A stretch of 64,000 nt of DNA from Delphinus delphis (taxonomy: Eukaryota; Chordata; Mammalia; Artiodactyla; Delphinidae): NCBI RefSeq assembly GCF_949987515.2, contig NC_082687.1, positions 119,331,838 through 119,395,837 of the forward strand, given 5' to 3'. This document shows positions 1 through 11,220 of the stretch, piece after piece. The notes beneath the pieces are model-generated. The model was not told the DNA's origin. It ran no database searches and saw only the letters and a list, made by a program, of their open reading frames with translations. The position numbers were made by a program, and so were the translations under genes. Numbering within the stretch: the first letter of the stretch is position 1; every line of letters begins with the position of its first letter.

Positions 1-1166
1 TGTATGACAGACTCTAGGTGCATCCACCTCACTACAAAATAACTCAGTTTCATTTCTTTTTTGGCTGAGTAATATTCCATTGTATATACATGCCACATCT
101 TCTTTATCCATTCATCTGTCAAAGGACACTTAGGTTGCTTCCATGTCCTGGCTATTGTAAGTAGTGCTGCGGTGAACATTGTGGTACATGACTCTTTTTG
201 AAGTATGGTTTTCTCAGGGTATATGCCCAGTAGTGGGATTGCTGGGTCATATGGTAATTCTATTTTTGGCTTTTTAAGGAACCTCCATACTGTTCTCCAT
301 AGTGGCTGTATCAATTTACATTCCCACCAACAGTGCAAGAGTGTTGCCTTTTCTCCACACCCTCTCCAGCATTTATTGTTTGTAGATTTTTTGATGATGG
401 CCATTCTGACTGGTGTTACTTCATTGTAGTTTTGATTTGCATTTCTCTAATGATTAGTGATGTTGAGCATCCTTTCATGTGTTTATTGGCCATCTGTACA
501 TCTTCTTTGGAGAAATGTCTATTTAGCTTTTCTGCCCATTTTTGGATTGGGTTGTTTGTTTTTTTGATATTGAGCTGCATGAACTGCTTGTATATTTTGG
601 AGATTAAGCCTTTATCAGTTGCTTCATTTGCAAATATTTTTTCCCATTCTGAGGGTTGTCTTTTCATCTTGTTTATGGTTTCCTTTGCTGTGCAAAAGCT
701 TTTAAATTTCATTAGGTCCCATTTGTTTACTTTTGCTTTTATTTCCATTTCTCTAGGAGGTGGGTCAAAAAGGATATTGCTGTGATTTATGTCAAAGAGT
801 GTTGTTCCTATGCTTTCCTCTAAGAGTATTATAGTGTCTGGCCTTACATTTAGGTCTTTAATCCATTTTGAGTTTGTTTTTGTATATTATGTTAGGGAGT
901 GTTCTAATTTCATTATTTTACATGTAGCTGTCCAGTTTTCCCAGCACCACTTATTGAAGAGGCTGTTTTTTCTCCATTGTATATTCTTTCCCCCTTTATC
1001 AAAGATAAGGTGACCATATGTGCATGGATTTATCTCTGGGCTTTCTATCCTGTTCCATTGATCTATATTTCTGTTTTGGTGCCGGTACCATACTGTCTTG
1101 ATTACTGTAGTTTTGTAGTATAGCCTGATTCCCCCAGTTCCATTTTTCTTTCAAAAGATTGTTTGG

Positions 1167-1637
1167 CTATTTGGGGTCTTTTGTGTTTCCATACAACTTG
1201 TGAAATTTGTTTAATGTGTCATTTAAAGGTTGTGTTTCCTTATTTATTTTCATTTTGGATGATCTGTCCATTGGTGAAAGTGGGGTGCTCAAGTCCCCTA
1301 CTATGATTGCGTTCCTGTCAATTTCCCCTTTTATGGCTGTTAGCATTTGCCTTATGTATTGAGGTACTCCTATGTTGGTTGCATAAATATTTGCAATTGT
1401 TATATCTTCTTGGATTGATCCCTTGATCATTATGTAGTGTCCTCCTTTGTCTCTTATAATAGTCTTTATTTTAAAGCCTATTTTGTCTGATATGAGAATT
1501 GCTACTTCAGCTTTCTTTTGATTTCCATTTGCATGGAATATCTTTTTCCATCCCCTCACTTTCAGTCTGTATGTGTCCATAGATCTGAGATGGGTCTCTT
1601 GTAGACAGTATATATATGGGCCTTCTTTTTGTATCAA
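1167..1637 (-). pseudogene. L1 ORF2 endonuclease remnant of copy A, fused across a deletion
   Basis: This 156-codon open stretch is the N-terminal part of L1 ORF2p, an apurinic-type endonuclease that nicks target DNA for target-primed reverse transcription. The catalytic-site QETH motif is present near residue 14, followed by the expected DTYRLKVRGWKKIFHANG block and the VAILISDK block. The frame ends within LYGNTKDPK, which belongs hundreds of residues further on, so the endonuclease is joined directly to the region after the reverse transcriptase. The first residues of the endonuclease lie upstream in a frame broken by a stop. The open frame across the join is probably chance. Confidence 0.85.
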
Positions 1638-1950
1638 TTCAGTCAGTCTATGTGTTTTGGTTGGAGCATATAATCCATTTACATTTCAGGTAAATTTCGA
1701 TATGTGTGTTCCTATTACTATTTTCTTAATTGTTTTGGGTTTGTTATTGTAGATCTTTTCCTTCTCTTGTGTTTCCTGCCTAGAGAAGTTGCTTTTGCCT
1801 TTGGTGTAAAGCTGGTTTGGTGGTGCTGAATTATCTTAACTTTTGCTTGTGTGTTACTTTTGCTTCTCTGTCAAATCTGAATGTGATCCTTGCTTGGTAG
1901 AGTTACCTTGGTTATAGGTTTTTCCCTTTCATCACTTTAAATATGTCCTG

Positions 1951-2560
1951 CTACTCCCTTCTACCTTGCAGAGTTTCTGCTGAAAGATCAGCTGTTAACC
2001 TTATGGCAATTCCCTTGTATGTTATTTGTTGCTTTTCCCTTGCTGCTTTTAATATTTTTTCTTTGTATTTAATTTTTGATAGTTTGATTAATATGTGTCT
2101 TGGTGTGTTTTTACTTGGATTTATCCTGTATGGGACTCTCTGCACTCCTGGACTTGACTGACTATTTCTTTGCCCATGTTAGGGACGTTTTCCCTAATCT
2201 CTTCAAATATTTTCTCAGACCCTTTTTTTCCCTCTTCTTCTGGAACCCCTATAATTTGAATGTTGGTGTGTTTAATGTTGTGCCAGAGGTCTCTGAGACT
2301 GTCCTCAGTTCTTTTCATTCTTTTTTCTTTATTCTGCTCCGTGGTAGTTATTTCCACTATTTTATCTTCCAGGTCACTTATCTGTTCTTCTGCCTCAGTT
2401 ATTCTGCTATTGATTCCTTCTAGAGAATTTTAAATTTCATTTATTGTGTTGTTCATCATTGTTTGTTTGTTCTTTAGTTCTTCTCGGTCCTTTTTAAACG
2501 TTTCTTATATTTTCTCCATTCTATTTCTAAGATTTTGGATATCTTTACTACCATTATTCT
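1951..2560 (-). pseudogene. L1 ORF1 remnant of copy A
   Basis: Minus-strand frames at 1951-2145 and 2121-2357 overlap and carry L1 ORF1p-like text: a coiled-coil side with KRMKRTEDSLRDLWHNIKHT, the IIGVPEEE block that starts the RNA-binding domain, and a C-terminal part with KAAREKQQITYKG and LTADLSAETLQ. ORF1p is the RNA-binding chaperone that coats L1 RNA in the cytoplasm. The shift between overlapping frames and the stops show a dead gene. The ORF1 order relative to the endonuclease remnant at 1167-1637 is normal. Confidence 0.85.
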
Positions 2561-2599
2561 GAATTATTTTTCAGGTAGACTACCTATTTCCTCATTATT

Positions 2600-3785
2600 T
2601 GTTTGGTCTGTTGGGTTTTTACCTTGATCCTTCATCTGCTGCATATTTTCTGTCTTCTCATTTTGTTTAAGTAACTGTGTTTGGGGTCTCCTTTTCGCAG
2701 GCTGCAGGTACATAGTTCCCATTGTTTTTGGTGTCTGCCCCCAGTGGCTAAGGTGGTTCAGTGAGTTGTGTAGGCTTCCTGGTGGAGGGGACTGGTGGCT
2801 GTGTTCTGGTGGGTGGGGCTGGATTGTGTCTTTCTGGTGGGCAGGGCCACATCCAGTGGTGTGTTTTGGAGTGTCTGTGAACTTAGTGTGATTTTAGTCA
2901 GCCTCTCTGCTAATGGGTGGGGTTGTGTTCCTGTCTTGCCAGTTGTTTGGCATTGGGTGTAGCATTGAGATGGAGATTTTGGGGAGAGCTCTTTGCCAAC
3001 TGATATTACGTGGGGCTGGGAGGTCTCCAGTTGTCCAGTGTCCTGAACTCAGCTCTTTCACCTCAGAGGCTCAGTCCTGACACCAGGCCAGAGCACAAAG
3101 ACCCTGTCAGCCGCATGGCTTAGATGAAAAATGAGGAAAAAAAGAAAGAAAAATATAATAGTAAATAAATAAGAATTTTAAAAAATTATTAAAATAAACT
3201 TTTTAACAATTATTAAGGTAAAAAGTAATAAGTTTTTAAAAAGAGAGAGCAACCAAACCAATAAACAAATCCATCAATGATAACAAGTGCTAAAAACTAT
3301 ACTAAGATATACATAAAAATCAGAAACAGCTCAGTCACAGACAGCAAACCCCATGTCTACAGTTTCTCCTAAAGTCCACCACCTCAATTTTGGGATAATT
3401 CATTGTCTATTCAGGTATTCCACAGATGCAGGGTACCTCACATTGGTTGTGGGGATTTAATCCTATGCTCCTGAGCTCCTCAGAGAAACTTCCCTTTCTC
3501 TTTTTTGTTCGCACAGCTCCTGGGGTTCAGCTTTGGTTTTGGCCCCACCTCTGCTTGTAGGTCGCCCTCAGCCCTCTGTTCCCACCCAGACAGGATGGGG
3601 TTAAAACAGTGGCTTATTACGGGGCTCTGGCTCACTCCTTTTGGGAAGTCTGAGGTCTTCTTCCAGCGTTCAGTAGGTGTTCTGTAGGAGTTATTCTACA
3701 TGTAGATGTATTTTTGATGTATTTGTGGGGAGGATGGTGATCCCCACATCTTACTCCTGCACCATCTTGAAGGTCCCCCCCACAC
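2600..3785 (-). promoter_or_regulatory. L1 5'UTR of copy A (former internal promoter)
   Basis: This stretch lies upstream of ORF1 on the minus strand and reaches the L1 5' terminus at about 3785. It is richer in G and C at 2690-3120 and 3420-3760 than the ORF parts, with an A-rich and T-rich patch at 3130-3330. L1 5'UTRs carry an internal RNA polymerase II promoter; activity here is not shown by the sequence. Confidence 0.6.
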
Positions 3786-5740
3786 GTTTCTTTTTGAATT
3801 GTGGTTTTCTCCAGATATATGCCCAGGAGGTGGACTGAAGGATCACTTGGTAGCTTTATTTAAAGTTTTTAAAGGAACCTTCATACTGTTCTCCATAGTG
3901 ACTGTACCAATTTATATTCCTATCAACCGTGTAGGAGTGTTCCTTTTACTCCACACCCTCTCCAGCATTTATTGTTTGTAGACTTTTTGATGATGGCCAT
4001 TCTGACTGGTGTGAGGTAATATCTCATGGTAGTTTTTTTTTTAAATCATTGTAGTTTTGATTTGTGTTTCTCTAATAATTAGTGATGTTGAGGATTTTTT
4101 CCTGTGATCTTGGCCCTCTGTATGTCTTCTTTGGAGAAATATCTATTTAGGTCTTCTGTCCATTTTCTGATTGGGTTGTTTGTTTTTATGATATTGAGCT
4201 TCATGTGCTGTTTTAAATTTTGGAGATTAAGCCCTTGTCAGTTGCATTGTTTGCAAATATTTTCTCGCATTCTGTGGGCTATCTTTTTGTCTTGTTTATG
4301 TTTTCCTTTGCTGTGCAAAAGATTTTAAGTTTCATTAGGTCCCATTTGTTTATTTTTGTTTTTATTTTCATTACTCCAGGAGGTGGATCCAAAAGATATT
4401 TCTGCAATTTATGTCAAAGAGTGTTCTGCCTATGTTTTCCTCTAAGAGTTTTATAGTATCCAGTCTTACATTTAGGTCTTTAATCTATTTTGAGTTTATT
4501 TTGTGTATGGTGTTAGAAAATGTTCTATTTTCATTCTTTTACATGTACCTGTCCAGTTTTTCCCAGCATCATTTGTTGAAGAGACTGTCTTTGCTCCATT
4601 GTATATTCTTGCCTCCTTTGTTGTAGATTAATTGACCATAGGTATGTGGGTTTATTTCTGGGCTCTCTATTCTGTTCTGTTGGACTATAACTCTATCTTT
4701 GTGCCTGTACCATACTCTCTTTTGATTAAAGTAGCTTTGTAGTATAGTCTGAAGTCAGGGAGCCTGATTCCTCCTGCTCCATTTTTCTTTCTTAACATTG
4801 CTTTGGCTATTCGGGGTCTTTTGTGTTTCCATACAAATTAAAAAAAATTTTTGTTCTAGTTGTGTGAAAAATGCCATTGATAATTTGATAGTGATTGCTT
4901 TGAATCTCTAGATTGCCTTGGGGAATGTGGGCATTTTAACAGTATTGATTCTTCCAGTCTGAGAACATGGTATATCTTTCCATCTGTTTATGTTGTCTTT
5001 GATTTCTTTCATCAGCAAGTTACAGTTTTTGGAGTACAGTTCTTTTGCCTCCTTAGGTAGGTTTATTCCTAAGTATTTTATTCTATTTAATGCAGTGGTA
5101 AATGGGATTTTTTTCTTTAAATTGTCTTTCTGATCTTTTGTTTTTAGTGTATACAAATGCAAGAGATTTCTGTGTATTAATTTTAAATCTTGCAATGTTA
5201 CCAGATTCATTTGTGAGCTCTAGTAGTTTTCTGGGAGCATCATTAGGATTTTCTATGTATAGTATCTTGTCATCTGCAAACAGTGACAGTTTTACTTCTT
5301 CTTTTCCAGTTTGGATTCCTTTTTTTTTTTTTTCTTCTTCTCTGCATGCTGTGGCTAGGACTTCCAAAACTATGTTGAATAAAAGTGCTGGGAGTGGACA
5401 TCCTTGTCTTCCTGATGTTAGAGGAAATGCTTTCACCTTTTCGCCTGATGTGAGCCTGATGTGGGGCTCATAACTCACACTCCTGTGGGAGAACCTCTGT
5501 GATATAATTATTTTCCAGTTTGTGGTTCACCCACCCATCAGGTATGGGATTTGATTTTATTGTGAATGGTCACTTCCTGCTGTCTCATGGCTTCTTCTTT
5601 GTCTTTGGATGTAGAATATCTTTTTTAGTAGGCTCTGGTATTTTTTGTTGATAGTTGTTCAGCAGTTAGCTGTAATTTTGGTGTTTTCATGAGAGAGGTG
5701 AGCTCAAGTCCTTCTTCTTAGCCATCTTGTCTCCAGACTC
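3786..5740 (-). mobile_element. L1 copy B: ORF2 3' half joined directly to 5'UTR
   Basis: Minus-strand L1. From the right, an L1 5' end reads TGGAGACAAGATGGCTAAG at about 5735, followed by about 290 bp of 5'UTR. At about 5445 this joins ORF2 in the reverse transcriptase region, and ORF2 then runs to 3786, where copy A interrupts it. All of ORF1, the endonuclease and the first part of the reverse transcriptase are missing. The sequence at the join contains GCCTGATGTG twice in close succession, a possible microhomology. Confidence 0.85.
3960..5445 (-). pseudogene. L1 ORF2 reverse transcriptase remnant of copy B
   Basis: Frames at 5083-5478 and 4908-5210 on the minus strand carry L1 reverse transcriptase sequence: KAFPLTSGRQGCPLPALLFN, then the catalytic SLFADDKILYIEN with FADD intact, then the [16 protein letters not shown] block and the SQTGRINTVKMPTFPKAIY block that follows it. 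Leftwards the C-terminal part continues in fragments. ORF2p copies L1 RNA at the nicked target. Frame shifts and the missing N-terminal half make it inactive. Confidence 0.88.
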
Positions 5741-6640
5741 TGCATATTTTTTAATTGGATTTTTTTCCTATTGAGTTGTATGAATTCCTTATTTTTTTTA
5801 TTATTAATCCCTTATCTGATATATTGTTTACAAATACTTTCTCCCAATATGTTGGTTACCTTTTCATTTTGTTGATTGCTTCTTTTGCTATGAAAAAGTG
5901 TTTTATTTGACGTAGTCCCTCAAACATCAAACTAATGCAGTAGTTGGTTAATTTTTGTTTTGTTTCTTGTTTTTTTGGTGTCATATCCATAACATTGCTC
6001 CAAGACCAATGTTAAGCAGATTTTACACTGTTTTCTCTAGGTGTTTCATGGTTTCAAGTCTTACTTTTAAGTGTTTAATCCATTTTGAGTTTATTTTTGT
6101 GAGTGGTGTGAGATAGGGGTCTGCATGTTAATATCCATTTTTCCCAAAACCATTTATTGAAAACTTTATCTTTTGCCATTGAGTATTTTTTGGTGGAATA
6201 TTAGTTGACCATATATGTTTGGATTTATTTCTGAGCTCTCTATTCCATGGGGCTATGTGTCTGTTTTTATGACATTAACATACTTATTGATTACTAAATC
6301 ATTGTAGTATAGTTTGAAATCAGAACGTGTGATGCCTCCAGCTTTGTTCTTCTTGTTCAAGATTACTTAGGCTATTCAGGGTCTTTTGTGGTTTCTTATG
6401 AGTTTTAGGATTGTTATTTCTATTTCTGCAAAAAGTGCCATTGGAATTTTGATAGAAATTGCATTCTATAGATGACTTTAGGTGATATGGCCATCTTAAC
6501 AATATTCTTTTGATCCATGAATTTGAGCTATCTTTTCACTTATTTGTGTCTTCTTTAATTTTTTTCATCAATGTCTAATAGTTTTCAGTGTAGAGATCTT
6601 TCACTCCTTGGTTAAATTTATTCCTAAGTATTTTACTGTT
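5741..6640 (-). mobile_element. Old L1 copy C, part 1 (ORF2 3' region)
   Basis: An older, more diverged minus-strand L1. It matches the ORF2 C-terminal region, for example the antisense of the [17 protein letters not shown] block near 6340-6380. It stops at about 6640 in the middle of ORF2, where the 3' end of copy D begins, and resumes at about 10200 (aatgggattttttatttattt). The two parts fit one element split by later insertions. Confidence 0.75.
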
Positions 6641-7075
6641 TTTCCTCAAGCTTTATTGACATATAACTAACATATAGCATTGTGTAAGTTTACACATTTA
6701 CTTGGTACATTTATAGATTGCAAAATGATTACCACCATATTATTAGATACCACTTCCATCCCATCATATAATTACCATTTCTTTTCTGTTGTGAGAACAT
6801 TTAAGATTTACTCTCTTAGCAACATTCTAGTATATGGTACAGTATTATTAGTTATAATCACCATGCTGTACCTTGGATCCCCAAATTTATTAATCTTATA
6901 ACTGGAGGTTTGCACACTTCGATGAATATCTCCCCATTTCCACCACATGCTAACCTCATGTAACCACCACTCTATTGTTTCTGTGAGTTTGTCTTTTTTA
7001 GATTCTACATATAAGTGATATCATACAGTATTTGTCTTTCTCTGACTTATTTCACTTAACATAATGCCCTCAAGG

Positions 7076-7099
7076 TGTGTGTGTGTATGTGTGTGTGTA
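7076..7099. repeat. (GT)n simple repeat
   Basis: A short run of GT units with one AT interruption, in the 3' part of L1 copy D. Likely post-insertion slippage. Confidence 0.8.
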
Positions 7100-7113
7100 T
7101 CCTCTTTATATAA

Positions 7114-9110
7114 TCATCTGTTGAAGGACACATATTGTTTCCATGGCTTTTCTATTGTGAATAATGCTTCAATGAACATGGAAGTGCAGATATCTCTACA
7201 AGATCTTGATTTCAATTTCTTTGGATATATATGCACAAGTGGGATTGCTGGGTCATACTGTAGTTCTATTTTTAATTTTTTGAGGACCTCCATATTCTTG
7301 TCCATAGTGGCTATACCAATTTACATTTCCAACAACAGTGCAAGAGGGTTCCCTTTTCTGCACACCCTCACCAATACTTGCTATCTCTTGTCTTTTTACT
7401 GAGAGGCATTCTAACTGGTGTTAGGTGATATCTCATTGTGTTTTGATTTGTATTTACCTAGTGATTAGTGATGTTGAACACCTATACATGCACCTGTTGG
7501 CCATTTTTTACCTCTTCCTTGGAAAACTATCTATCCAGTTCCTCTGCCCATTTTTTTAACAACTGAATTGTTAGTTTTTTGTTATTCAATTGTGAGTTCT
7601 TTATATATTTTGGATATTACCTTATCACATATATAATTTACAAATATGTTCTCCCATTCTATAGGTTGCCTTTTCATTTCATTGATTGTTTTATGTGTAA
7701 AAGCTTTTCAGTTTAACGTAGTCCCACTTATTGGTTTTGCTTTGTTGATAGTGCTGTCACATTCAGTAAATCACTGCTAAGACCAATGCCAAGGAGATTT
7801 TCTCATTTTCTTCTAGGACTTCCATGGTTTCAGGTCTTAAATTTAAGTATTTATTCCAGTTTGAGTTCATTTTTGTGAATGGAGAAAGGTAGGGGGCCGA
7901 TAATATTCTTCTTCATGTGGTTATCCAGTTTTCCCAATATCATTTATTGAAGAGACATTTCTCCACTGAACATCCTTGGCTCCCTTGTCAAATATTAGTT
8001 GACTGTATATGAAGGGGTTCATTTCTGGGCTCTCAACTCTGTTCCAAACAGTATCATACTGTTTTGACTATAATAGATTTGTAGTATAGTTTGAAATCAG
8101 GAAGTGTGATGCCTCCAGCTTTGTTTTCTTTCTTAGGATTGCTTTGGCTATTTGGGGTCTTTTGTGGCCCCATACAATTTTAGGATTTTTTTTTCTATTT
8201 CTGTGAAAAATGCCACTGGAAGTACATTGAATCTATAGATGGCTTTGGATGGTATGGACATGCTAACAACCTTAATTCCTCCAGTCCATGAACACAAGAT
8301 ATCTTTCCATTTGTTTGTGTCCTCAGTTTCTTCCATTGAAGTCTTGTGGTTTTCAATTCAAAGAATTTCACCTCCTTGGTTAGATTTACTCCAAATATTT
8401 TATTGTTTTTGATGCTATTGTGGCTGGGAGTATTTCTTTCTTTTTTCAGACATTTTATTGATTGTTGAATATATTATTGTTATATATATTCAGGTGTTTT
8501 TCTATATGTTGATTTTGTATCCTGAAACCCTACTGAATTTGTTGATTAGTTCTAGCAGTGTTTTGTGCAGACTTTGGGATTTTCTATATGTAAGATCATA
8601 TCATCTGCAAAAAAAGACAATTTTGCTTCTTCTTCCTCTCCTGTTTGGAAGCCTTTTATTTCTTTTTCTTTCCCAATTTATCTGGCTAAGGTTTCCAGTA
8701 CTGTGTTAAGTAGGGGTGGTGAGAGTGGGCACCCTTATCTTGTTCCTGATCTAAGAGGAGAAGTTTTCAACATTTTACCACTGAATATAATCTAGGCTGT
8801 GAGTTTGTCATACATGGCCTTTATTTTGTGGAGGTATTTTTTTTTTTTACCCATTTTATTGAGGGTTTTTATAATGAAAGGATTTTGTACTTGGTCAGAT
8901 GCTTTTTCCGCATCTATTGAGAAGATCAGATAATTTTTATCTTTCATTTTGTCAATGTGATTTATCACACTGATCAATTTTTTGGATGTTACACCATCCT
9001 TGCATCCTAGGAATAAAATCCACTTGATTATGGTGAGTGATTCTTTTAATGTTCTATTAAATTTGGTTTGTTAATATTTTAGAATTTTAACATTTAAGAA
9101 TTTTTGCACC
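7114..9110 (-). pseudogene. L1 ORF2 remnant of copy D
   Basis: Minus-strand fragments give ORF2 text in reverse order of position: 8792-8977 holds the early reverse transcriptase block ISVINHIDKMKDKNYLIFSIDAEKA, 8148-8336 holds the DTNKWKDILCSWTGGIKVV block with PSKAIYRFN, and 7114-7305 holds the C-terminal [17 protein letters not shown] and [11 protein letters not shown] blocks. A FADD-like region should fall near 8590, where the DNA reads tctgcaaaaaaagac, so that motif is lost. The many stops and shifts suggest an old copy. Confidence 0.82.
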
Positions 9111-9113
9111 TAT

Positions 9114-9225
9114 ATGGTTGACACTTGTACAATGCAGGGGTTAGAGGTACTGACCCACTGTGCAGTTAAAAATCTGCATATAAGTTTATAGTTGGCCCTG
9201 TGTATCTGCAATTCCACAAGCTCCT
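9114..9225. mobile_element. Partial TA-flanked miniature DNA transposon
   Basis: The start (GGTTGACACTTGTACAATG) and the body (CAGTTAAAAATCTGCATATAAG, then AGTTGGCCCTGTGTATCTGC) match the first half of the elements at 50462-50691 and 54518-54730. The second half and the far inverted terminus are not recognisable. It interrupts or borders L1 copy D. Confidence 0.6.
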
Positions 9226-10199
9226 GTGGGGGCCCTGGCTGTTGATGTGTTCACTCATGGCTGCATACTTTCTCCTATGTGCACTCATGCTGCAGTGGAG
9301 GCCAATTTTGGGCATCAGGCCAGTGGCATGCAATGCACAGCTTAAGGAACTAGCCCCAAGTGTGGATATGCTGGTGGGGATAAGGAATATAGAAACACTA
9401 TGATGTTTTCTTGCACTCATGCAGCTGGAGAAGGCTGAGTTAGCTGCCAGCATACCTCTTAGGCTCTGGTGGGGGACAGGGAAGGACCCGGGTATCTGAT
9501 ATTTTATACTTGCACAGGCACAGAGAACTTGGATGGCTGTCATTGTGAACCTGGGCTCTAGTGGTGGTGTGAAGGCTGAGAGAGAGAATACGGGGTGGGG
9601 AGGGGGTAGGGAGGCACTGAGGTAAGGTTGGCATTAGCAAACATAAATACCTATGGGGCAACTGGTAAGATCTACATAGCTGACCCTTGACTGCCAGTTG
9701 CAGAAGCTGCTAGTTTGTCTGCAGAGCAGGTCTTTGTGAACCATAATCACTCTTGCTATGTGTTTGCTAATGATAGCCTCTGCTTTTCTTTCTTGTTCCT
9801 GGCCAGCTCTCTTTGTTTATCTGGGTGGGGTAAAACCAAAGCTAGACATTAATGATGTGCTAGGAAAGGCTACAGAAGCTAGTGACTCACCCCACTCTTC
9901 CTTTCTTGGTGAAAGGAATTCTTTCTAGCTGGGAAGTTTCTTCTTGGTGCTGCATGATGCCAACTTGGGAGATAGTATAATGCAGGCAAAATGAAGTTTT
10001 CTTTCTTTTCTTCTCGTGCAATTACTCTGTTTTTTTTGTTCCATGGTATTGCTAAAACTTCCTAAGTGGAATCTAGGGGTCTCTGGAAGCTGTTTTTCTT
10101 TGTGGATAGCTGTCTAATCACTGATCATGGTGGGAGGATGGGGAAGTTGGGATCTCCTACATTGCTATTTTTTCCCAGAATGTATGAATACTTACTTTG
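9226..10199. other. Unassigned stretch, possibly old L1 5'UTR
   Basis: About 970 bp with more G and C than its neighbours and no convincing open frame. It follows minus-strand L1 sequence of copy D and precedes the resumption of copy C. Phrases such as tctgggtggggtaaaaccaaag resemble 5'UTR sequence of old L1 subfamilies as I remember them, but I cannot confirm this. A 125-codon antisense open stretch at 9166-9543 shows no family motif. Confidence 0.35.
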
Positions 10200-10620
10200 C
10201 TGTTTATGATTCTATTGTAAATGGGATTTTTTATTTATTTCTCAGTTATTTTATTATGTATAGAAAAGCAACTGATTTTGTGTATGTTGATTTTGTATCC
10301 TGCAACTTTACTGACTTCATTTAATCTAAAAGTTTTTTGGTGGAGTCTTTAGAGTTTCCTATATATAAGATCATGTCACTTGCAAACAGATACAGTTTTA
10401 CTTCTTTCTTTCTGATTTGGATGCTTTTTATTTCTTTTCTTGCCTCATTGCTCTGGCTAGGACTTCTGATACTATGTTTAATACAAGTGGTAACAGTGGG
10501 CATCCCTGTCTTGTTCCTGATTTTACAAGAAAACCTTTCAGCTTTTCACCAGTGAGTATGATGTTAGATATCTTATCTAAATGGCCTTTACTCATTTACA
10601 AGGTCCTTTTAGTATCTACA
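10200..10620 (-). mobile_element. Old L1 copy C, part 2 (reverse transcriptase region)
   Basis: Minus-strand ORF2 reverse transcriptase sequence. The frame at 10321-10503 contains KEVKLYLFASDMILYIGNSKD, in which the catalytic FADD motif has become FASD. The left part continues copy C from 6640. It loses L1 ORF2 similarity at about 10605-10620, where a different, G+C-richer sequence begins. Confidence 0.75.
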
Positions 10621-11069
10621 GTCTGACCAAGTTTGGTGGGCTTACCTCTGGGTCTCCCGGACTATAGCCAAGAGGGGCTGGAGTTGGTTCACAGGTCACT
10701 TCAGTTTCCACATCTGGGACCAAGGACTGTACGTCTATTAACAGATACAGAGTGGGCATGACTCTTCTTGGGTCCCTTGGTGTATGATGCTGGTGACAGG
10801 ACCAAGGCAAACAGAGCTATAGCCAAGTTTCCCGTGGGTAGAGAGCTGTTTCTGTTTCTGTAGCTGGGACCATGGTCAGTGAGTCAGCTACCTTGGTATG
10901 AGCCTACTTAACAAAATGGCTCTCTCTGTTCTTGGACTGCACTTAGGTTTCACTGTTTCCTACCTGGATCCCAAAACTTCCAGGAAGACACTTTTGTCTG
11001 TGGTTGTATGATAAATTGTTGTTGGGGAGGGAAACATGCAAAGGACATATTATTTGGTGATTCTGATGA
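10621..11069. other. Unassigned stretch, possibly the 5' part of copy C
   Basis: The sequence directly after the copy C reverse transcriptase is G+C richer and lacks long frames. If it is copy C 5'UTR, copy C would have the same kind of deletion as copy B. I could not assign it with confidence. Confidence 0.3.
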
Positions 11070-11220
11070 CATTTTCCTCTTGATTAGGTAAAATTATTAA
11101 CACACTTTTGTATATGAAAGTGGAAAGGATAAGTAAGTTGTCCAAGGTCCCAGAGGTATTAAATAATAGGAAGAAGCTTCAATCCTTGTCTCTCTGAAAA
11201 AAAGCCATACAGCCTCCTAG
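11070..11220 (-). repeat. MIR SINE fragment
   Basis: The core reads aagtaagttgtccaaggtcc, which matches the reverse complement of the conserved MIR core (AAGTNACTTGCCCAAGGTC). MIR is an ancient tRNA-derived mammalian SINE; the ends here are eroded. Confidence 0.6.

Larger units (their letters stand above)
1..3785 (-). mobile_element. L1 copy A: 5' end present, internally deleted, 3' end cut by window edge
   Basis: Reading the minus strand from 3785 leftwards gives an L1 5' end (a G-run then ACCTTCAAGATGGTG), a long 5'UTR, a broken ORF1 at about 1950-2560, the inter-ORF spacer, the ORF2 endonuclease at about 1195-1640, then an abrupt jump at about 1195 to the ORF2 C-terminal region (1-1195). 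Position 1 is already in the 3'UTR-type sequence, so the tail lies outside the window. The reverse transcriptase core, about 2 kb, is missing. The right edge at 3785 abuts another L1 (copy B) in the same orientation, which fits insertion of A into B. Family assignment is by recognition of L1 motifs; the subfamily is not determined. Confidence 0.9.
6637..9113 (-). mobile_element. L1 copy D, inserted in copy C
   Basis: The left end is an old-style L1 3'UTR (CAAGCTTTATTGACATATAAC on the plus strand), so the element lies on the minus strand. ORF2 C-terminal sequence follows from about 7110 and reverse transcriptase sequence from about 8400, up to about 9110. There is no poly-T run at the 3' end. 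A small DNA-transposon piece begins at about 9114. The 3' end position inside copy C's ORF2 supports a nested insertion. Confidence 0.8.

Noticed and set aside
9166..9543. 125-codon minus-strand frame rich in Ser, His and Cys
   Set aside because: No family motif, no promoter or splice context, and located between L1 pieces. Composition looks like a chance frame in G+C-richer DNA.
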